From Sipunculus nudus (Eukaryota; Annelida; Sipuncula; Golfingiida; Sipunculidae), in the NCBI GenBank assembly GCA_026874595.1, contig CM049310.1:24909058-24973057 (forward strand): DNA of 64,000 nt, written 5' to 3'. This document shows positions 61,464 to 64,000 of the stretch, piece by piece. Both the position numbers and the translations under genes were made by a program. The notes beneath the pieces were generated by a model, which made no database searches, was not told the origin of the DNA, and worked only from the letters and a program-made list of their open reading frames with translations. Every line of letters starts with the position of its first letter. Positions within the stretch are counted from its first letter, which is position 1.

Positions 61464-62551
61464 TATTCTTTAATATTATTTTAATAATCATATCAGTTAT
61501 ATTTCATTTTAAAAAATCATATGATTCTCTTATTATTTTTAATAAAAATTATATTTGGGACAATATTTGTAATTTTTTTAATAAATAGTTAAACTCTTAT
61601 ATTATATGTTCTGCTTATAAGTTATATGGCCAAGTCAAAATCTGTGTGACAGTAGTACTCCATTTGTTAATAAAATAAATGAAATCAATCCTCTTCCCTG
61701 TCTCTAAAGGTACTATCAAAATTATACATAAGCTAAACAACAACTCATAATACAGCTTATATTTATTACCACACAAAACCAGCATGTGCCTCATTTCTAA
61801 ATAATATTTTTTTATCATATATAACAGCTGAGCGTCGTGACCCATAGGTCCCTTGTCTTAAGCTTCTGATTCATTAAATTGGTCCATTATAAAGATTAAG
61901 TTTGCACTTTAAGTATTAGGTTGCAGTTAGTTCACAGGCTTAACATGTTATTGTTTTTATATTTAGCGCATTCTGTGATATATTTTAACCAGAATTCCCC
62001 ACAAATATTTGAGAAACCTGATACTGCCATGTATTTGTCTGTATATCTGTGATTAACCATTAATCACTGCTGGCCTGTTTATATTTGAAAACAGGGTCTA
62101 AGCTGTGACTGATAAATTCATTTGTCACAGTCACTGCTTGAGAGCATCAGCATAGACTCTAAAATGGTTTATTTCACTGTAAAGCACGTGATTAAAATTA
62201 CACCTATTGCATATAATGAATGTTTCAGTTTAGAAGACAATATTATAAGGAAATAAAGCATCAAGGATACTCGAAGATAAATGGCTCTTTGTAAACACAG
62301 ATTAATGCAACACAAGTCCAATGTTTAGTAAGTTTGTAGCAAAATTGCATGCCCCCCCCCCCCCCTTTGACAGTTTGATTATTCTGAGGCTGAAGAGGTA
62401 AACCATCCTCATAATTTGGTACTGTATATAACTTAAGGTAATTCAAATACATATACATGTGTGTCATTTTAATCAACTAAACGTTTATCAATTTATTTTT
62501 TCCCTGCATGCATGGCAGTTCTTTTTATCAGGTCCTCATCTGGAGCTCCTG
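61464..62551. other. AT-rich non-coding stretch
   Basis: C14 at 62352-62365. No gene or repeat family is recognised. Confidence 0.4.
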
Positions 62552-62594
62552 TAAGATAAGATAAGATAAGATAAGATAAGATAAGATAAGATAA
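62552..62594 (+). repeat. (TAAGA)n microsatellite
   Basis: About 8.5 copies of TAAGA, followed by ATAACATTTATTAGCC. GATAA is the GATA-factor core. Such tracts often form the 3' end of retroelements, but no element body is visible. Confidence 0.95.
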
Positions 62595-63599
62595 CATTTA
62601 TTAGCCTTCAGTTCCAGGAATTTGTTGTTGATATAAACAACTGTATTTATATATTGAGTTTGTAGTTATTCTTATCTTGAGTTTGACTGTATTGAAAATA
62701 TACTGTACACTTACTGTACAAATTTATAGGTGTTTTTTCCAAACTAAAAGATATGTCTGACTTTATAGTTATCAAGGCTTTGACATTAATCATCCTCATG
62801 CAAAGCATCATGAAATTAAATAAAATTATTCATGTACCCATGTTCTTTTTAGTCTTCTCAGTAAACAAGTTTTGTAGTGAAAAGGCTTTCAGTTCACTTT
62901 ATAACAGAAGTTCACTATTTACAGACTTTCAGACAAAAATTGTATCAGTCATGTTTTATTTCTGTGAACAGTGATTACTTCAACTGAAGTTAAAAGAAAG
63001 GTTTTTAGCATGTGTTATGCAAATTATCATAAAACTAGCAGATTATACAGCAATAATATTTACACATTTTCTGAAATTGGTCCGAGCTGTTGACAGATGC
63101 AAAAACAGTCACAGAAGAGCAATAGTTTATTGTGGCCTTTTTCCTTTAATTTTTGTCAAAATATAAATGGAAAGGGGGAAAAACACAGAAAGAAGTAATA
63201 AAAAGAGGTCTGTGCTTGAGAAGATTGCGGACAATATTTGGATAATGGCATCTGCATGTACATATTTAGTACAGCATTATCTCCAATTAGGCAGCTACAG
63301 TATTAGATATAAATTCCCTGGAGAGAGCATAATAGTCTCTTAATGGACTCCTAAAACTGTAATACATAATTCATGGGTGTACTCTGTAGTACCTGCTGAT
63401 GTCGAGTTGTGTTTTTGCTGCAGCAAAAGAACAATACATTGTATAGTATAAAGTTTATAGAGCACATTAACATCAGGGGTTGTTAGTTAGGATAGAAAAA
63501 AGTGAAGGGATACATTTTCAATATTTCATTAGTAGCTGACTGGTGTTTTACATTTTGTATGATAAACCTGGCCAAGATGGGTAAGTCAGGCTGCCATTT
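62595..63599. other. AT-rich non-coding stretch
   Basis: A 73-codon + frame (62753-62974, MSDFIVIKALTLIILM...) has low-complexity composition and no splice support. Confidence 0.4.
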
Positions 63600-63990
63600 G
63601 TTTCCAATTACTATCACCAAGGCCTTGACCTTTGTGGAGCCCAGTGTAATTAAAACCACTGGGAGGTTAGGATGAATTATTTAAATATGGCAGGAGGACA
63701 TGATCACTACGACGGCCTGCTGGCAGGAACTCTCCGCAGGAAACGAGAGGCGGGAAAGTCTTGACGAGACAGCAAGAGTAATGTTCACCTGGCAGGAAGT
63801 CTGTTCATGGGGAACATGGAAAAATTAATATCTATTAAGAAAGACATCACCCCTTTTATGTGTGCAGAGAAGCACTTCAGTCTCATTACCCAGAAGTTTA
63901 AAAGCTCATTTCACTGGAGAGCGAGTCGTAAAAGATACCAACTCCCATTTTGTGCCGGGGGCTGTTCACTTGATACATAAATATCAGTTA
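63600..63990 (+). promoter_or_regulatory. CpG-richer island, possible promoter or first exon
   Basis: Six CpGs lie within about 70 bp at 63708-63768, with more at 63925 and 63955, in a CpG-poor window. The block includes GGCGGGAAAG, an E2F-type site, and AGTGTAATTAAAACC, a homeodomain-type TAATTA. It would suit a conserved regulatory element or the 5' region of a gene to the right of the window. There is no TATA box or transcript evidence. Confidence 0.35.
63700..63777 (+). CDS. candidate first coding exon, two competing ATGs
   Basis: From ATG at 63700 (G at -3) 26 codons run to GCAAGA|GTAATG, a fair donor in phase 0; the peptide starts MITTTACWQELSAGNERRES and ends LDETAR. An ATG at 63687 in another frame with a better context (A at -3, G at +4) gives 25 codons MAGGHDHYDGLLAGTLRR... 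then TGA. The dense CpG and charged composition are exon-like. The gene itself would lie mostly outside the window. Confidence 0.27.
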
Positions 63991-64000
63991 AAAACCAATA

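Overview
This window is eukaryotic, AT-rich and overwhelmingly non-coding. No bacterial operon, viral gene, CRISPR array or RNA gene is visible, and no open frame looks like a complete known protein. The repeat content points to a mollusc, most likely a bivalve. It includes long AGGTCA-rich satellite elements, elements that open with AGCTCA hairpins followed by (GTCC)n, elements with GAACCTGTGAGCTTATG ... GCATTAGGCCTGTAGGCCTTG ends, and tRNA-derived SINEs. The species assignment is an inference from repeat style, not from a gene.

Layout. At 0.6-2.9 kb there is a nest of mobile elements: a short hAT-type MITE holds a tRNA-derived SINE and a 1.5 kb hAT-type element, and an intact relative of the MITE lies at 16.7-17.1 kb. 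At 4.3-7.5 kb a 3.2 kb element with terminal inverted repeats carries a 288-bp tandem array packed with nuclear-receptor-like AGGTCA half-sites. At 12.7-13.7 kb there is a pogo/Tigger-like non-autonomous element, followed by a fold-back sequence with poly-C and poly-G arms. Three minisatellites follow: 26 bp (20.0-20.8 kb), 29 bp with higher-order structure (43.7-46.2 kb) and 41 bp (53.0-53.5 kb). Older dispersed repeats lie at 22.8-24.6, 30.2-31.1, 32.6-33.6, 40.0-40.7 and 59.2-60.7 kb. An EcoRI-type palindrome cluster sits at 39.0-39.7 kb.

Genes. The most economical reading is that the window is intronic and/or intergenic DNA of a large-gene locus. Several short intervals have a good acceptor, one open frame and a good donor on the + strand (461-536, 12013-12095, 36055-36121, 48648-48726 and others). 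I list them as candidate exons at low confidence. Their phases do not chain, and pseudo-exons of this kind are expected by chance in 64 kb. A CAG|GTAAGT site preceded by a pyrimidine-rich tract at 26116/26117 resembles a recursive splice site. CpG-richer, exon- or promoter-like islands stand out at about 27.76-27.90, 42.34-42.70, 52.26-52.56 and 63.69-63.96 kb; the last may lead into a gene beyond the right edge.

Nothing here shows genes working together. The notable biology is repeat architecture: an element that may spread nuclear-receptor sites, nested transposons, hairpin-forming short elements and a minisatellite with local homogenisation.
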